From: JAIQFV01 sp041494885
GTDB lineage: Bacteria; Acidobacteriota; Terriglobia; JAIQFV01
Assembly: GCA_041494885.1 (NCBI GenBank)
Contig: JBGQBO010000015.1
Coordinates: 40,213 to 104,212, forward strand
Length of the DNA: 64,000 bases
Direction of reading: 5' to 3'
Of this stretch, positions 53,386-61,693 are shown piece after piece. Each line of letters starts with the position of its first letter. Position 1 is the first letter of the stretch. The notes beneath the pieces were generated by a model, which saw nothing but the letters and a program-made list of their open reading frames with translations, searched no databases and was not told the origin of the DNA. Both the position numbers and the translations under genes were made by a program.

Positions 53386-53410
53386 AGAGACGTCCCCTCG
53401 GGACGTCTCT
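53386..53410. repeat. GC-rich palindrome upstream of the FAD/Fe-S oxidase
   Basis: AGAGACGTCCC (53386-53396) and GGGACGTCTCT (53400-53410) form a perfect 11-base stem with a CTC loop. It lies about 20 bases before the ATG at 53430. It looks like a dispersed palindromic repeat rather than a terminator, as no T tract follows. Confidence 0.65.
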
Positions 53411-53429
53411 CCAAGCCATTCCCGAGGAC

Positions 53430-56300
53430 ATGGCAGCCCTCATGAAAGCCTCCGAGCAAATCCAAAAGGACCTGAAACATCTCATCAAAGGCGACGTGTG
53501 CTTCGATGACGTGACGCGGACGCTGTTCGCCACGGCGGCGTGCATCTATCGAATCATGCCGCTGGGTGTGGTGTCGCCCCGTGATACCGAGGATGTGGTC
53601 GGTCTGGTTCGGTATTGTCACGAAGAGAGAATCCCCCTGACGGGGCGGGGAGGGGGCAGCTCGCTGGCAGGTCAGGCCGTCGGAGCCGGGATCATCATCG
53701 ATTTTCCCCGTCACATGCATTCGATTCAGAGAATCGAACCGGACCGGAACCGGGTCACGACCCAGCCGGGCGTTATTTTTTCCGAACTCAACAAAGCGCT
53801 CGCGACCTACGGAAAGTTTTTTGCGCCGGATCCATCCAGTGGTGATTTTTGCGTGGTGGGAGGGATGCTGGGAACCAACGCCGCGGGCCCCCACACCCTG
53901 AAGTATGGAACGACGAAGGACCACGTCCTGGAAACCTCGGCCGTGCTTCACAACGGGGAGCTGGTCACCCTGAAAAAGTATTTCCGCGATTCGGCGGAAT
54001 TCCACGCCCTCCTTTTGCGCGACACGGAAGAGGCCCGAATCTACAAACAGATCATCCACCTGATCGAGCCGAATCGTCAGATCATTGCGGATCGCACCCC
54101 GAATCTCTCAAAAAACTCCTGTGGCTACAATCTGCGCGAAGTGCTTTCCAATGGCTCGATCGATCTCACCAAGGTCCTCGTCGGTTCGGAAGGGACGCTC
54201 GGATTGGTCACTGAGGCCGTTCTCCATCTTGAGGATCTTCCCCCGGTCAAAGGGTGCGCATTGGCTTACTGCGATGATTGGCGCAAAGCCAGCGCCGCCG
54301 TGGTGGAAGTGAACCGCCTGGGCCCTTCCGCTTGTGAGGTCATGGACCGGACTTTTGTCGACATCGTGCGCGCTGCCAAGCCGACCCTGCGGCATCTCCT
54401 CCTCCAGGACACGGAGGCCATGCTCCTCATAGAATTCGAAGCCGCAACCCGCGAACAGTTGCACGACAAAGTGCTGGGCCTGACTCAGGTTTTAAAAAAT
54501 AAAACGAAGCTCGCCTTCGAAGTTCTTCCCGCGTTTGAGCCGGCGGAGCAACAGCAACTGTGGGCGGTGCGAAAGTCCGCGTTGCCGATCCTTTTCAAGG
54601 CCAATCCCAAACGCAAGCCGATGAACTTCATCGACGATGCCGCCGTCGAGCCCATCAAGCTGTCGAATTACATCTTTGGTTTGCGCGAAATTTTTAAACG
54701 GCACCACATCGAGGCAGTCCTGTATGGTCATGCGGGAAACGGGAACATCCACGTCAATCCCCTGATGGACCCCCACAGCGAACGATTCATCGACCAACTC
54801 AAGGCCATATCGGACGAAGCCTTCGATCTGGCCATCAAACTGGGCGGAACCATCTCCGCGGAACACGGCGACGGCATCCTCCGCGCCCCTTACATCCGGC
54901 GGCAGTACCAGGATGATTTCTACGAGCTGCTCGTTCGGACGAAACGCATATTCGACCCTTATGGCATCCTGAACCCCGGCAAGATCATCACCGCTGAGAC
55001 TGAAATCCCGACTCACCATCTCCGCTTTACCAACGATTACGGGCCCACGGGGACCTACTTTGATGAGCCGGATTGGCGAATCGAAATCGAAAAATGTCAT
55101 GGCTGCGGCGCCTGCCGAAACTATTGCCCCGTCGCCAAGGCGACCCACTGGGAAGAGTCCAGTGCCCGCGCCAAGGCGAACCTGCTGATGGCGGTGATCC
55201 GCGGCGAAATCGATTCGGCACGCCTCGCCACCGCTGAGTTGAAAACGGTGGCGGATCTTTGCTTCAACTGCAAGCTGTGCCTGACCGAGTGCCCGACGGC
55301 GGTCGATGTCCCCAAGCTGGCCATCGCCGCCCGTAGTTTCTACGTTGAGAAGCATGGGATGCCGCTGAAAAATTGGATGCTGGGCAAGGCCGAATTAACC
55401 TCCACGCTGGGCTCCATCCTCCCCGGCCTCACGAACTTCATGAACCACAACTCGCTCAATCGAGCCATCCTTGATGCGACCGTGGGCATCGACCACCGCC
55501 GCGAGATGCCGGAGTTCAGGCGTCCCTTCCAGGTGGGACAAGGTTATATCACCTCGCTGAAAGGTGCCCTCCGTCGTCACAAGGTGCTTTATTTCCCGGG
55601 CTGTTTTGCCCGATTCAATGATCCCGAGGGCGAGGCGGCAGCGACGGTGACCGTACTCGAAAAAAACGATTGCGATGTCTACATCCCCGATCAACGGTGT
55701 TGTTCCATCGCGCTGTTTACAATGGGCGCGGCCGAAGCGGCCCGTTCTGACGTGGAATTCAACATCCGGACATTTCTTCCGCTGGTGGAAGCGGGATTTG
55801 TCATCGTGGCCTCAGCTCCGAGCTGTGGCCTCGCCATCAAGGAAGACTGGCCGCAGTTGATAAAGAACGAAGCCGCACGAAAAATCGCTGCCAGCACGTA
55901 TGATATTCATCAGTTTTTATGGAAGCTTTTCCAGGAGGGCGAGCTCAACACGCGCTTTGGCAAACTGGACTACGACATGGTCTATCACAATGCCTGTCAT
56001 TTGAAAACGCAAGGGGTGGAGCTGGAGCCGATCAAGCTGATGCGGCTGGTGCCGGGAGTGACCGTAACGGAGATTAAAGATAGTTGCTGCGGGATCGCGG
56101 GGACGTATGGATTCAAGAAGGAGAACTTTGATCTTTCGATGGAGATTGGAAACGTACTGTTCGATGAGATCAAGAAGGCCGGTGTGAAGACCGTAACGAC
56201 CTCCTGCGGCACCTGCAACATCCAGGTGAAACAAGGTACGCATCTCAATGTCATCCATCCGATGCGTGTTTTGAAAGAGGCATACGAGAAGGCGGAATGA
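53430..56300 (+). CDS. FAD-linked oxidase fused to Fe-S subunit (YdiJ/GlcD-GlcF-like)
   Basis: A 956-residue fusion that oxidises a 2-hydroxyacid and hands electrons to the membrane. Residues about 35-240 are an FAD_binding_4 domain (PLTGRGGGSSLAGQAVGAGI, FFAPDPSSGDFCVVGGMLGTNA). An FAD-oxidase C domain follows (VLYGHAGNGNIHVNPL, GTISAEHGDGILRAPYIR), then two ferredoxin clusters (CHGCGACRNYCP near residue 556 and CFNCKLCLTECP near 610). Two CCG domains end the protein (CCSIALF, YHNACHLKT, CCGIAGTYGF, TSCGTCNIQV). The layout equals E. coli YdiJ, a D-2-hydroxyglutarate dehydrogenase, and also GlcD plus GlcF. The substrate (D-lactate, glycolate, 2-hydroxyglutarate) is not fixed by sequence. Confidence 0.92.
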   Translation: MAALMKASEQIQKDLKHLIKGDVCFDDVTRTLFATAACIYRIMPLGVVSPRDTEDVVGLVRYCHEERIPLTGRGGGSSLAGQAVGAGIIIDFPRHMHSIQRIEPDRNRVTTQPGVIFSELNKALATYGKFFAPDPSSGDFCVVGGMLGTNAAGPHTLKYGTTKDHVLETSAVLHNGELVTLKKYFRDSAEFHALLLRDTEEARIYKQIIHLIEPNRQIIADRTPNLSKNSCGYNLREVLSNGSIDLTKVLVGSEGTLGLVTEAVLHLEDLPPVKGCALAYCDDWRKASAAVVEVNRLGPSACEVMDRTFVDIVRAAKPTLRHLLLQDTEAMLLIEFEAATREQLHDKVLGLTQVLKNKTKLAFEVLPAFEPAEQQQLWAVRKSALPILFKANPKRKPMNFIDDAAVEPIKLSNYIFGLREIFKRHHIEAVLYGHAGNGNIHVNPLMDPHSERFIDQLKAISDEAFDLAIKLGGTISAEHGDGILRAPYIRRQYQDDFYELLVRTKRIFDPYGILNPGKIITAETEIPTHHLRFTNDYGPTGTYFDEPDWRIEIEKCHGCGACRNYCPVAKATHWEESSARAKANLLMAVIRGEIDSARLATAELKTVADLCFNCKLCLTECPTAVDVPKLAIAARSFYVEKHGMPLKNWMLGKAELTSTLGSILPGLTNFMNHNSLNRAILDATVGIDHRREMPEFRRPFQVGQGYITSLKGALRRHKVLYFPGCFARFNDPEGEAAATVTVLEKNDCDVYIPDQRCCSIALFTMGAAEAARSDVEFNIRTFLPLVEAGFVIVASAPSCGLAIKEDWPQLIKNEAARKIAASTYDIHQFLWKLFQEGELNTRFGKLDYDMVYHNACHLKTQGVELEPIKLMRLVPGVTVTEIKDSCCGIAGTYGFKKENFDLSMEIGNVLFDEIKKAGVKTVTTSCGTCNIQVKQGTHLNVIHPMRVLKEAYEKAE

Positions 56301-56395
56301 GAGAGGGGGAAGGGCGTTTCCCCTAAGAAACAGGCAATCTTAAACGACAGAGACTTAGTTCAACCACCTGATCCCGATTGGTGTTGCCTTGGTAA

Positions 56396-56432
56396 CCCGG
56401 ATTCGCTGTTCTTTGGCGAATCCCGGGGTTTT
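56396..56432 (+). terminator. Terminator after the FAD/Fe-S oxidase gene
   Basis: CCCGGATTCGC (56396-56406) pairs with GCGAATCCCGGGG (56416-56428, one bulged C) and TTTT follows. It lies about 95 bases after the stop, between convergent genes. Confidence 0.6.
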
Positions 56433-56468
56433 GCTTTCGTCCGTGAGAGGATGCCGACTTCGGGCTTT

Positions 56469-56499
56469 CCGGGATGCTCCAAAGAGCAGAGCATCCCGG
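56469..56499. repeat. GC-rich palindrome in the convergent gap
   Basis: CCGGGATGCTC (56469-56479) and GAGCATCCCGG (56489-56499) form a perfect 11-base stem with a 9-base loop. It may serve as a 3'-end hairpin for the minus-strand kinase gene or be a dispersed repeat. Confidence 0.6.
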
Positions 56500-56530
56500 C
56501 TACCAGGGTCTGGCTAAGTTGAGTCTGGCC

Positions 56531-57529
56531 CTACGACACCTTTACCTTCAATCCTTGGCTTACAATCCGAAAATCTATGACTCGGCCGCCGGCTGCCCGG
56601 AGCGCCCGCTGGACCTTACGCTTGCACTCCTGTGGAGTCGCAAACACCATGCAACCACCACCGCCCGCGCCGCAGACCTTGGCGGCGGTCGCTCCCTTGT
56701 GCCGGGCGATGTGGGTCAATTTCTCCATGAACGGAGTTGTGATGCGGGGGGCCAGATGTTTCCGGTGACGCCACTCTTCCGCCAGGGCGACGCTGAGGGC
56801 CTCGAAATCAGCCGCCAGGAGCGCCTCCCGCATCCGGACTGCGCTCTGGACAATGGTTTCAAATTTGGCAAAGGTGGATCGATCGCCGTTCACATGCCGC
56901 TTGAACATCTCCCAGTTATTGATGGCCGAATACCGCGGCTCGCCCGTGAAGCACAAAACGAGATGGTTTTCGAGTTTCTGGAGGTCAATCGGAATCCTTT
57001 CCACCCGCGTGCCACGCGCCGTCAGGTGCATGCACAGGGCGCCGCCGTAAAGAGGGGGATAATAGTCCTGCTCCCCTGTGGGAATGTTGATCACTTGCGC
57101 CTCGACGTTTTTGGCGAGCGATTGAATGGCCGGCTTGCTGAGCGGCGATTTTGTTAGCGCTTTTAGCGCCCCGCAGATCGCGATGTTCAACGCCGATGAG
57201 CCGCCCAGCCCCGATCCGGCAGGCGCCATGCAGTGGGTGGTCATTTCGAAGCCGGGGTTGGGGGCAAACTCCCAAATCAGCCGCGAAAGCAAAGGCAGCA
57301 CACGATCACCTTTCAGCTCTTCAAGGGAATTGAAGCGAGCCGTTTTCTTACCATCGATGGATTTCAGGACGATCTTCCGGTCTCGCCGCGTGCGGATCTT
57401 ACAGCGAGCGAATTGGTCAATGGCAAAATTGACCGTGCACGCATTTTCATGAAACAAATAAAGAGGCCAGATATCGACGGTGCCCCCGGCCAGGTCAACA
57501 CGCGTCGGCGCTATGGATTCAATGAGCAT
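56531..57529 (-). CDS. GHMP kinase, HddA-like (heptose 7-phosphate kinase)
   Basis: A 332-residue sugar kinase of the GHMP family. The N terminus APTRVDLAGGTVDIWPLYLF is the substrate-binding opening of HddA/galactokinase-type enzymes. The GHMP phosphate loop is PAGSGLGGSSALNIAICGAL (near residue 107), and the C-terminal motif is KVCGAGGGGCMVFATP (near residue 285). HddA phosphorylates D-glycero-D-manno-heptose 7-phosphate at C1 on the GDP-heptose route. With gmhA in the same window a heptose substrate is likely, but L-fucose kinase-like or mevalonate-type substrates are not excluded. It is transcribed toward the oxidase gene. Confidence 0.8.
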   Translation of the reverse strand: MLIESIAPTRVDLAGGTVDIWPLYLFHENACTVNFAIDQFARCKIRTRRDRKIVLKSIDGKKTARFNSLEELKGDRVLPLLSRLIWEFAPNPGFEMTTHCMAPAGSGLGGSSALNIAICGALKALTKSPLSKPAIQSLAKNVEAQVINIPTGEQDYYPPLYGGALCMHLTARGTRVERIPIDLQKLENHLVLCFTGEPRYSAINNWEMFKRHVNGDRSTFAKFETIVQSAVRMREALLAADFEALSVALAEEWRHRKHLAPRITTPFMEKLTHIARHKGATAAKVCGAGGGGCMVFATPQECKRKVQRALRAAGGRVIDFRIVSQGLKVKVS

Positions 57530-57727
57530 GAGTTCAGCGTTACCTTTCGATTGTTTTGAAGAGCAGCGAGGAATGACTCAGGAATATGCATCTGTGCGAA
57601 GCGGCAACAAGCACCGATCATCATAACAAAGCGGCAGGCCTTTTGAAATCTCTATTGGACGCGGTTCTGCCTGACTTGCGATCCGGCGCCTTTGCGGTAG
57701 GTCAGGGTTTTTCACAGGCCAGCCGCA

Positions 57728-57756
57728 TTGACAAACATTTTTCGGGATGACAGAAT
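57728..57756 (+). promoter_or_regulatory. Promoter of the tRNA-Leu gene
   Basis: TTGACA (57728-57733), a 17-base spacer and CAGAAT (57751-57756, 4 of 6). The -10 box ends ten bases before the mature tRNA end, as is usual for tRNA promoters with a very short 5' leader. Confidence 0.65.
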
Positions 57757-57766
57757 AGGTTCCCAC

Positions 57767-57853
57767 GCCGAAGTGGCGGAATTGGCAGACGCGCTACATT
57801 CAGGGTGTAGTCCTCTACGGGGGGTCGGGGTTCAAGTCCCCGCTTCGGCACCA
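57767..57853 (+). tRNA. tRNA-Leu (anticodon CAG)
   Basis: An 87-base tRNA. Acceptor arms GCCGAAG and CTTCGGC pair fully, the anticodon stem CTACA/TGTAG holds the loop TTCAGGG (anticodon CAG, codon CUG), a variable arm follows, and the T arm is CGGGG-TTCAAGT-CCCCG. The variable arm is of class II size, as in tRNA-Leu. The CCA end (57851-57853) is encoded. It is the only RNA gene I found. Confidence 0.97.
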
Positions 57854-57969
57854 ATTTTACTCGCCCTTCTCTGCTCCTTTGCGATGTGTGCATCCTGTGG
57901 TCAGGATGTCTCGGTGACGGACGTCCCACAAACCTGTGCATTCCATCCTCAGGGCGAAGCTTCCCAGAT

Positions 57970-58440
57970 ATGCCTGAATCTGTGAAAAGCAAGCTTTGGC
58001 GCTGGGCCTTCAATCTCCATCCCACCTATCGCAGTACGGGCGCTTGGGTCACCTACCTTGCCCACGATTTCCGTGAAGCCCGCGTCAAACTCCCGTTGTC
58101 CTGGCGGACTCGAAACTACGTGGGAACCATTTTTGGTGGGAGCATATACTCTGCCGTCGATCCAATATACATGATCATGCTGATCAAGAACCTCGGTCCG
58201 GGATATGTGGTCTGGGACAAGGCGGCGGCCATCCGATTTATGAAGCCCGGACGAGGCACTTTGTTTGCGGAGTTTGTTTTGGCCGACGAAGAGCTCAATT
58301 CCATTCGCAGTGAACTTCAGCGCCTGGCTTCTCTCGATCGAGTGTACGAAATCCAACTCACCAATGCTGAGGGACTGGTTTGCGCGGTCGTGGAAAAAAC
58401 GATTTACATCCGGCGAAAGCACTTTGATTCCTCGGCGTGA
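57970..58440 (+). CDS. DUF4442 hotdog-fold protein (thioesterase-like)
   Basis: A 157-residue protein of the DUF4442 family, which has the hotdog fold of acyl-CoA thioesterases. Typical segments are LPLSWRTRNYVGTIFGGSIY near residue 47, AVDPIYMIMLIKNLG, and VWDKAAAIRFMKPGRGTLFA. The C-terminal strand ends VVEKTIYIRRK. Activity has rarely been shown for this group. I start at the ATG at 57970, which begins MPESVKSKLWRWAFN as in relatives; a frame from 57886 runs back over unconserved sequence just after the tRNA gene. The ribosome site is weak. Confidence 0.82.
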   Translation: MPESVKSKLWRWAFNLHPTYRSTGAWVTYLAHDFREARVKLPLSWRTRNYVGTIFGGSIYSAVDPIYMIMLIKNLGPGYVVWDKAAAIRFMKPGRGTLFAEFVLADEELNSIRSELQRLASLDRVYEIQLTNAEGLVCAVVEKTIYIRRKHFDSSA

Positions 58441-58502
58441 AAAAAGGGGTGAAACCAGGTGGATCGTTCCGCGTTAACGGTTTTCAAGAAGGATCTTAGA
58501 AG

Positions 58503-58574
58503 CCGATGAATCGGTTTTGATTCTTCGTGTCCCATTCAATATACCCCGATGAATCGGGGTACTGTCTTTTTTGT
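58503..58574 (+). terminator. Two T-tailed hairpins with the same 12-base palindrome
   Basis: CCGATGAATCGG occurs at 58503-58514, followed by TTTTGATTCTT, and again at 58546-58557 inside the longer perfect stem TACCCCGAT/ATCGGGGTA (58542-58561), followed by CTGTCTTTTTTG. Both look like terminators of the DUF4442 gene or an attenuator for the permease. Their equal core also allows a protein-binding operator. Confidence 0.55.
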
Positions 58575-58611
58575 CCAACCCCGGGGTTCGAGTGACACTG
58601 GAACCATTTCG

Positions 58612-59958
58612 ATGACGTCCGCTAGCCTACCGCCCTCATTACACCGGACCTTTGGCCTCCTCGAAGCCACCGCCATGAATATGTCGAACATGGTCGGGGT
58701 CGGCCCGTTCATCACGATTCCGTTGATCCTCGCCGCCATGGGCGGCCCGCAAGCCATGCTGGGATGGATCCTGGGGGCCCTGATTGCGCTTTGCGATGGC
58801 ATGGTATGGGCCGAACTCGCCGCGGCGGTTCCGAGCTCCGGCGGGACCTTTGAATATTTGAAAGTGGCCTATGCCCGTACACGCCTGGGACGGCTTCTTC
58901 CGTTTCTGTTCATCTGGCAGTTCATTTTGTCAGGACCGCTCGAAATTGCTTCCGGCAACATCGGCCTGGCGCAGTACCTGACGTATCTCATCCCGTTGAC
59001 CCCGGGTGAGATGAAGTGGGTGGCGGTCGGCGTCGGGCTGCTCACCGTGTTGCTGCTTTACCGGCGGATCTCTTCCGTGGGAAAACTCATGGTGGCACTG
59101 TGGGTGGGGATGATCGCCACCATCGCGGTCGTGATGATCTCGGGATTCGTGCGCTTTGATTCACGAATCGCCTTCTCGTTTCCGCCCCATGCCTTTGATT
59201 TTTCCAGGGGTTTCGTCCTGGGGCTGGGATCGGCGATGCTGATCTCGATGTACGATTTCCTTGGCTATTACAGCGTGTGCTATATCGGGGACGAGGTCAA
59301 GAATCCTTCCCGAACTGTCCCGCGCTCCATTCTGATCTCCGTCATCGTGGTGGCCGCCATCTATCTCACCATGAATCTTTCCATTATTGGAGTGGTTCCA
59401 TGGAAACAGGCGATGCAATCGCAGTTCATCGCGTCCGAGTTTATGGAAAAAATCTATGGCCGCGCGGGCGGAGTCCTCGTCACGGTGATGATTGTGTGGA
59501 CGGCGTTTGCCTCGGTGTTCGCCCTGATGTTGGCCTACTCACGCATCCCCTATGCCGCTGCACGTGATGGGTTCTTTTTTTCAATATTCGCCCGCCTCCA
59601 TCCGACAGGCGAATTCCCTCACGTCGCTCTCCTGGCCCTCGGCGCCGTGGTGATCGGGGCGGGATTCTTTACCTTGGATGCGGTGATCAAGGCGCTCATC
59701 ACCACACGTATATTGATCCAATTCATTGCTCAAATTGTCGCTGTACACATGTTGCGCAGGGAGCGCAGATCGAAAGCCACCTTTCGCATGGCGTTCTATC
59801 CGCTGCCGAGTGTGGTGGCCTTGCTGGGCTGGATCTACATCTTTTTCACATCGGGTGTGCCGTACTTCATTGGAGGACTCGTGACCCTGGTTGCTGGAGT
59901 GTTCGCCTTTTTCATCTGGTCGCGTTCGGCCCGGCCAACTCCTCCGGGAAACCCATAA
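58612..59958 (+). CDS. APC-family amino-acid/polyamine permease
   Basis: Inner-membrane secondary transporter of the amino acid-polyamine-organocation superfamily, 448 residues and 12 likely spans. The first span has the glycine-rich unwinding motif NMSNMVGVGPFITIPLILAA. The next loop reads CDGMVWAELAAAVPSSGGTF with the AEL.....P.sGG signature, and span 6 is FVLGLGSAMLISMYDFLGYY. The substrate is unknown. I place the start at the ATG at 58612, since an upstream ATG at 58549 lies inside a T-tailed hairpin and would encode 21 unconserved residues. The hairpin pair 40-110 bases upstream may control it. Confidence 0.87.
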   Translation: MTSASLPPSLHRTFGLLEATAMNMSNMVGVGPFITIPLILAAMGGPQAMLGWILGALIALCDGMVWAELAAAVPSSGGTFEYLKVAYARTRLGRLLPFLFIWQFILSGPLEIASGNIGLAQYLTYLIPLTPGEMKWVAVGVGLLTVLLLYRRISSVGKLMVALWVGMIATIAVVMISGFVRFDSRIAFSFPPHAFDFSRGFVLGLGSAMLISMYDFLGYYSVCYIGDEVKNPSRTVPRSILISVIVVAAIYLTMNLSIIGVVPWKQAMQSQFIASEFMEKIYGRAGGVLVTVMIVWTAFASVFALMLAYSRIPYAAARDGFFFSIFARLHPTGEFPHVALLALGAVVIGAGFFTLDAVIKALITTRILIQFIAQIVAVHMLRRERRSKATFRMAFYPLPSVVALLGWIYIFFTSGVPYFIGGLVTLVAGVFAFFIWSRSARPTPPGNP

Positions 59959-60118
59959 TGACCCTGTATCTCCTGGACAGGCGTCACTCTTCGACTTCAA
60001 TATCCTTGATGTCTTTTCAGTCCCGTTTTAGCTGATGCACATTCCCTGATCTCGGGTATGATTATTCCATCAAAGAGATCTCCTTCCCGAAGGTGCGCCA
60101 TACACGGTGAGGTCAACG

Positions 60119-61657
60119 ATGACTCTTGAAATCGTCTGCAGTCCCCTGAATATGCTGAAACGGATGCTCGGAGAAGTTCCCCATGAGGAAACACTTGAAC
60201 GTTACGAAGCCTGGTGGGAGGGGGAAGGAAAAAACATTTCCAGCGCCACCGACCAGGCCGGAACGCCCTGGCTGCAGATGTATGACCGCTTCGGTCAGCG
60301 TGAAGATTCGATCCGATTCTCCCCCGAATATTGGAAGGGGCTTCAAATGGGTTATAAGGCGGGCGCCGTGTGGCGGGTCTTTGAGGATGACGCGCTCAAA
60401 CCGCATTACCACCTGGGCTTCCTGACCTCATTCTACGATCCCGGGGTCTATTGCCCTTATATCGTTTCTTTGGCAACGGCAGTCTCTATTCATAAGTATG
60501 GGACCGAGGATTTGAAAACCCGCTTTCTGGCGCCGATGCTCCGCCAGGACGGCACGGGCTGGCAGGGTGCCACCTGGATGACCGAGGCCAAAGGTGGCTC
60601 GGATCTGGGCGCCACGGTGGAGACCGTCGCAAGATGGGTGGGACAGACGTCTTCGTCTGCCCAACAGGATCCTGACATGGCGATGGCGTCAAGGGCCCCC
60701 TCAATATCTTCCGGAGGGCGTTGGATGTTAAGCGGCGAGAAGTATTTTTCAAGCAATGTCGGGGCCGAGTTAGCCGTGGTCGCGGCACGGCCCGAAGGGG
60801 CGCCGGGGGGCGTGAGAGGCCTCGCGCTTTTTCTGGTCCCCCGTTACCGCGAAGAGGGCAGTCTCAATTATTTCATTCGTCGAATCAAAGACAAGATTGC
60901 CACTCGTTCCGTGCCAACGGGAGAGGTGGAATTCAAAGACAGCGAGGCCTACCTGCTGGGAAAGGCCGAGCAGGGGATATACCAGATCCTGGAGATCCTG
61001 AACCTCTCTCGAGTCGCGAATAGCGTCGGCAGCGTGGCCCTGGCACAGCGGGCCATGGCCGAGGCCCTGAGTTTTTCAAAACAGCGCATCGCCTTTGGAA
61101 AGCCGATTGTCGAGCACCCATTGCTGCGTAAGCAGTTTGACGATCGGCTCAATGAATTGAAAAGGGCATTCGCCCTGGCTTGGGAAGCGGTACGACTTCT
61201 GGATGAGGTGTGGCGCGAGACGGCACCCTATTCCAACCGCTACCATCTTTTTCGGCTCGTCGCCCATCTCGCAAAGTACTGGACAGCGGAAGGGGCCGCT
61301 CAAACCGCCAAGTGGGCCATGGAGGTCCATGGCGGGATGGGTACCCTCGCAGAGTTTTCTGTGGAGCGGTGGTTGCGAGAGGCCATGATTCTCTCCATTT
61401 GGGAAGGGACTCCCCACCGCCAGATCCTGGATGGATTGGAGGTGATGGAGCGGAAAGGGGCACATCAAGGCCTGTTCGAGCACTTAGCCCCGTACGCCGA
61501 TCCCACAAAACTGGAGAATATGAAAGTGCGCGTCGAAGATCATCTGGCGCTTCCCACCGACGAGAAAGAAGCCGGATCCGAAGGGCTTTTCCGCGATCTG
61601 GCAGGGTTTACGGCAGAGGCCTTGCTGCGAAAGCTGGAAAATAATCATTTAGGATAA
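60119..61657 (+). CDS. AidB/FadE-like acyl-CoA dehydrogenase with a palindromic insertion
   Basis: A 512-residue flavoprotein of the acyl-CoA dehydrogenase family. The FAD-contact region is GATWMTEAKGGSDLGATVET (near residue 150) and the substrate-binding part is RIAFGKPIVEHPLLRKQFDD. The C-terminal half ends with AAQTAKWAMEVHGGMGTLAE and MILSIWEGTPHRQILDGLE, the last with the EGT motif. The insertion ARWVGQTSSSAQQDPDMAMA (near 176-195), missing from normal members, coincides with a palindromic DNA repeat. The start ATG at 60119 has GAGG eight bases before it. The acyl substrate is unknown; the size and the terminal region resemble AidB-type long dehydrogenases. Confidence 0.85.
   Translation: MTLEIVCSPLNMLKRMLGEVPHEETLERYEAWWEGEGKNISSATDQAGTPWLQMYDRFGQREDSIRFSPEYWKGLQMGYKAGAVWRVFEDDALKPHYHLGFLTSFYDPGVYCPYIVSLATAVSIHKYGTEDLKTRFLAPMLRQDGTGWQGATWMTEAKGGSDLGATVETVARWVGQTSSSAQQDPDMAMASRAPSISSGGRWMLSGEKYFSSNVGAELAVVAARPEGAPGGVRGLALFLVPRYREEGSLNYFIRRIKDKIATRSVPTGEVEFKDSEAYLLGKAEQGIYQILEILNLSRVANSVGSVALAQRAMAEALSFSKQRIAFGKPIVEHPLLRKQFDDRLNELKRAFALAWEAVRLLDEVWRETAPYSNRYHLFRLVAHLAKYWTAEGAAQTAKWAMEVHGGMGTLAEFSVERWLREAMILSIWEGTPHRQILDGLEVMERKGAHQGLFEHLAPYADPTKLENMKVRVEDHLALPTDEKEAGSEGLFRDLAGFTAEALLRKLENNHLG
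60636..60666. repeat. Palindromic repeat inside the acyl-CoA dehydrogenase gene
   Basis: GTGGGACAGACG (60638-60649) and CGTCTGCCCAAC (60654-60665) form an imperfect stem around a TCTT loop. The sequence is open in the coding frame and encodes VGQTSSSAQQ, which falls in a loop between family-conserved segments. Confidence 0.6.
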
Positions 61658-61693
61658 GAAGAAAGAAATCCCCACTGTGGCGGAGGTTTAGCC

